A stretch of DNA of 64,000 nt. Origin: Phellopilus nigrolimitatus. Taxonomy: Eukaryota; Basidiomycota; Agaricomycetes; Hymenochaetales; Hymenochaetaceae. How positions within the stretch are numbered: the stretch's first letter is position 1; each line of letters begins with the position of its first letter. Of the stretch, positions 62,901-64,000 are shown piece after piece. The notes beneath the pieces were generated by a model that was not told the DNA's origin, made no database searches, and saw nothing but the letters and a program-made list of their open reading frames with translations. The position numbers and the translations under genes are program-made. The DNA lies in contig JAJOHG010000012.1 of NCBI GenBank assembly GCA_021029095.1, positions 186,001-250,000 on the forward strand, in the 5' to 3' direction.

Positions 62901-63115
62901 TCTTGGGTTTTGGAGAACTCGGCGGGCGTGAGATGCGGTTGAACAGTCTCAAGGTACTTGGCAAGGGTGGAGGAGAGCGGTGGCACGGGAAGATTTGTGA
63001 GGGACTCTTGAAATCGCAACATAGGAACGGCCTTCGGGTCTTCAAAATACCCTGGCGGTACATCCACCTTCTGCGTTCTGCGAGGGGAGGAAGAGGAGAG
63101 AGTACGCTGAACCAT
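59935..63115 (-). CDS. Carnitine O-acetyltransferase (mitochondrial/peroxisomal)
   Basis: Transfers acetyl groups between CoA and carnitine. Start at 63115 (MVQRTLSSSSPRRTQKVDVP, presequence-like). Signatures in order: MLRFQESLTNLPVPPL, NWLADWWNEVAYMGYRDPVV, CMASYKWLFNASRYP (62540-63060), WACWTGDGRNRWYDKHQ (about 62180), FIVFDNGRSGFLGEHSCMDG (about 61330; catalytic His in GEHS), LCYESAQTRKFQLGRTEVIR (about 60790), FGLKRMVREGEAVPEIY (about 60520) and LSSPFVDGWGYG. It ends SDGKAKL-stop at 59935, a type 1 peroxisomal signal, so dual mitochondrial/peroxisomal targeting as in yeast Cat2 is likely. One intron (about 61346-62154) is about 800 bp, far longer than the others. Confidence 0.93.
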
Positions 63116-63117
63116 TC

Positions 63118-64000
63118 TAGCTGAATACTATCGGGGCCGTCAGTAGACAATTTATGCCAGACTTTATACCCGCTCACGTTCGCCAACGGACTCGACGGAA
63201 ACCTCGGGATAGTTTTCGACGAAAGCCGGATAATCATAGGGAACAGATGGAGCGCACTCGATGCAGATGTCGATGCAGAGGACGTGAACCAGCTCACCCC
63301 TTGCGCCCTCAAGTAGATAGATGTAGTCTGGCGCTATCAACGAAGGGAATGGCTAGCATTCACTGTCACTTGTCGTCGTCGTTGTGCTCGCTGTGATGGC
63401 TGTCTTTGAGGATTCAGACGATGAGGGGCGTTCCGGCTAGCGTAGCGCCGGGCCCGTGATATTCAACGTGTCTCCCGTCGGACTTGCCGATCATCGATTC
63501 TGTGATGGCGACCATCATCGACGAACTTCGTCGATGGGGAAGCTATGCACATTACCCGACGTTGTCCATGTTGGCGACGACAACGATGACGGACTTACCA
63601 CAAAGAAGTCAACTTCACGGTCGAACGTCGAGACGCCGGTCAGAGAACTTCTGCCTTCCGCCAAGACAGCTGATCTCGACGCTGGGCTTGGGACGGTCAC
63701 CATTGGCTTTATTCCGACGGCGAGAAAATGGCTTCTGCTCTGGTTACTTTTTGCTTCGATAAATTGTTTACGACCATCTGACCAGCTTCTACCGTCGAGG
63801 TCGAAGATGCTCTTCTTACGTAAGGCCCAGAGATGCAAGTTTGGCCTCAAGAAACACTGCTCTATGCTCAATCCCTAGCAAGCTTACTCGGCTTGAGATG
63901 TCGACTACTATGGATACTTCCAGCGCCGTGGACGATCTTGTATTACGGGGCAGCATCGTGTACTGGCACGAGCACGACGGGAAGCTGACCGCACAGCGTC
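63118..64000 (+). CDS. Unresolved coding fragment at right edge
   Basis: A plus-strand frame at about 63130-63316 (NLCQTLYPLTFANGLDGNLG, then IVFDESRIIIGNRWSALD and NQLTPCALK) reads like real protein but has no clear ATG. A second frame begins ATG at 63898 (MSTTMDTSSAVDDLVLRGSI) and runs off the window. Family not recognised; they may be separate genes. Confidence 0.3.

Noticed and set aside
1..64000. CRISPR arrays or bacterial operons
   Set aside because: No short regularly spaced repeats, and all recognisable genes are spliced eukaryotic genes.

Overview
The window is nuclear DNA of a filamentous fungus, most likely an Agaricomycete (mushroom-forming basidiomycete). Genes are split by many 50-65 bp GT-AG introns. 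The protein families (an RBR E3 ligase with the agaricomycete N-terminal domain, a giant GTPase/VWA protein, a PPPDE-thioredoxin-PUL fusion, alternative oxidase, a Zn2Cys6 factor) fit that group. All calls come from reading the sequence; no database search was run.

Positions 1 to about 45489 are a tandem array of a 12.8-14.3 kb unit: three full-length units (from 1, 13977 and 28294) and a partial fourth (41105-45489). The ancestral unit seems to have held an RBR-type E3 ubiquitin ligase gene (+ strand), a helical-repeat gene that may be a peroxin 8-like protein (- strand), and a roughly 9.4 kb gene (- strand) for a giant protein. That protein has an unknown N-terminal half, a beta-propeller-like stretch, a GBP/VLIG-type G domain, Cys/His clusters and a C-terminal VWA domain. 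The giant gene of one unit and the E3 gene of the next are head to head across about 0.6-0.7 kb. The giant gene survives in all three full units (A 4411-13875, B 18888-28195, C 31657-41017). The E3 gene is complete only in unit 1, and the helical gene only in unit 4. The other copies are cut by deletions, often at transposon ends.

Mobile DNA marks the array: a 204 bp foldback MITE at the E3 deletion in unit 2, a remnant MITE end at a deletion junction in unit 3, a 972 bp hAT-like element with 8 bp target duplications in unit 2, and a 643 bp pogo/Fot1-like element exactly where the array ends. Copies B and C share a 1037 bp identical tract inside otherwise diverged sequence, which points to recent gene conversion or very recent exchange.

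From 46.1 kb to the end the DNA is single copy: PPPDE-thioredoxin-PUL protein (-), mitochondrial ribosomal protein uS12m (+), a Spo71/Mug56-like PH-domain protein (-), alternative oxidase (-), a small Zn2Cys6 transcription factor (-), and carnitine O-acetyltransferase with a C-terminal AKL peroxisomal signal (-). An unresolved coding fragment runs off the right edge.

The most interesting content is the expanding, head-to-head RBR-E3 plus giant GTPase/VWA locus. Dynamin-superfamily GTPases such as GBPs and VLIGs, and ubiquitin ligases, act in animal cell-autonomous immunity, so a fungal defence or self/non-self role is a reasonable but untested hypothesis.
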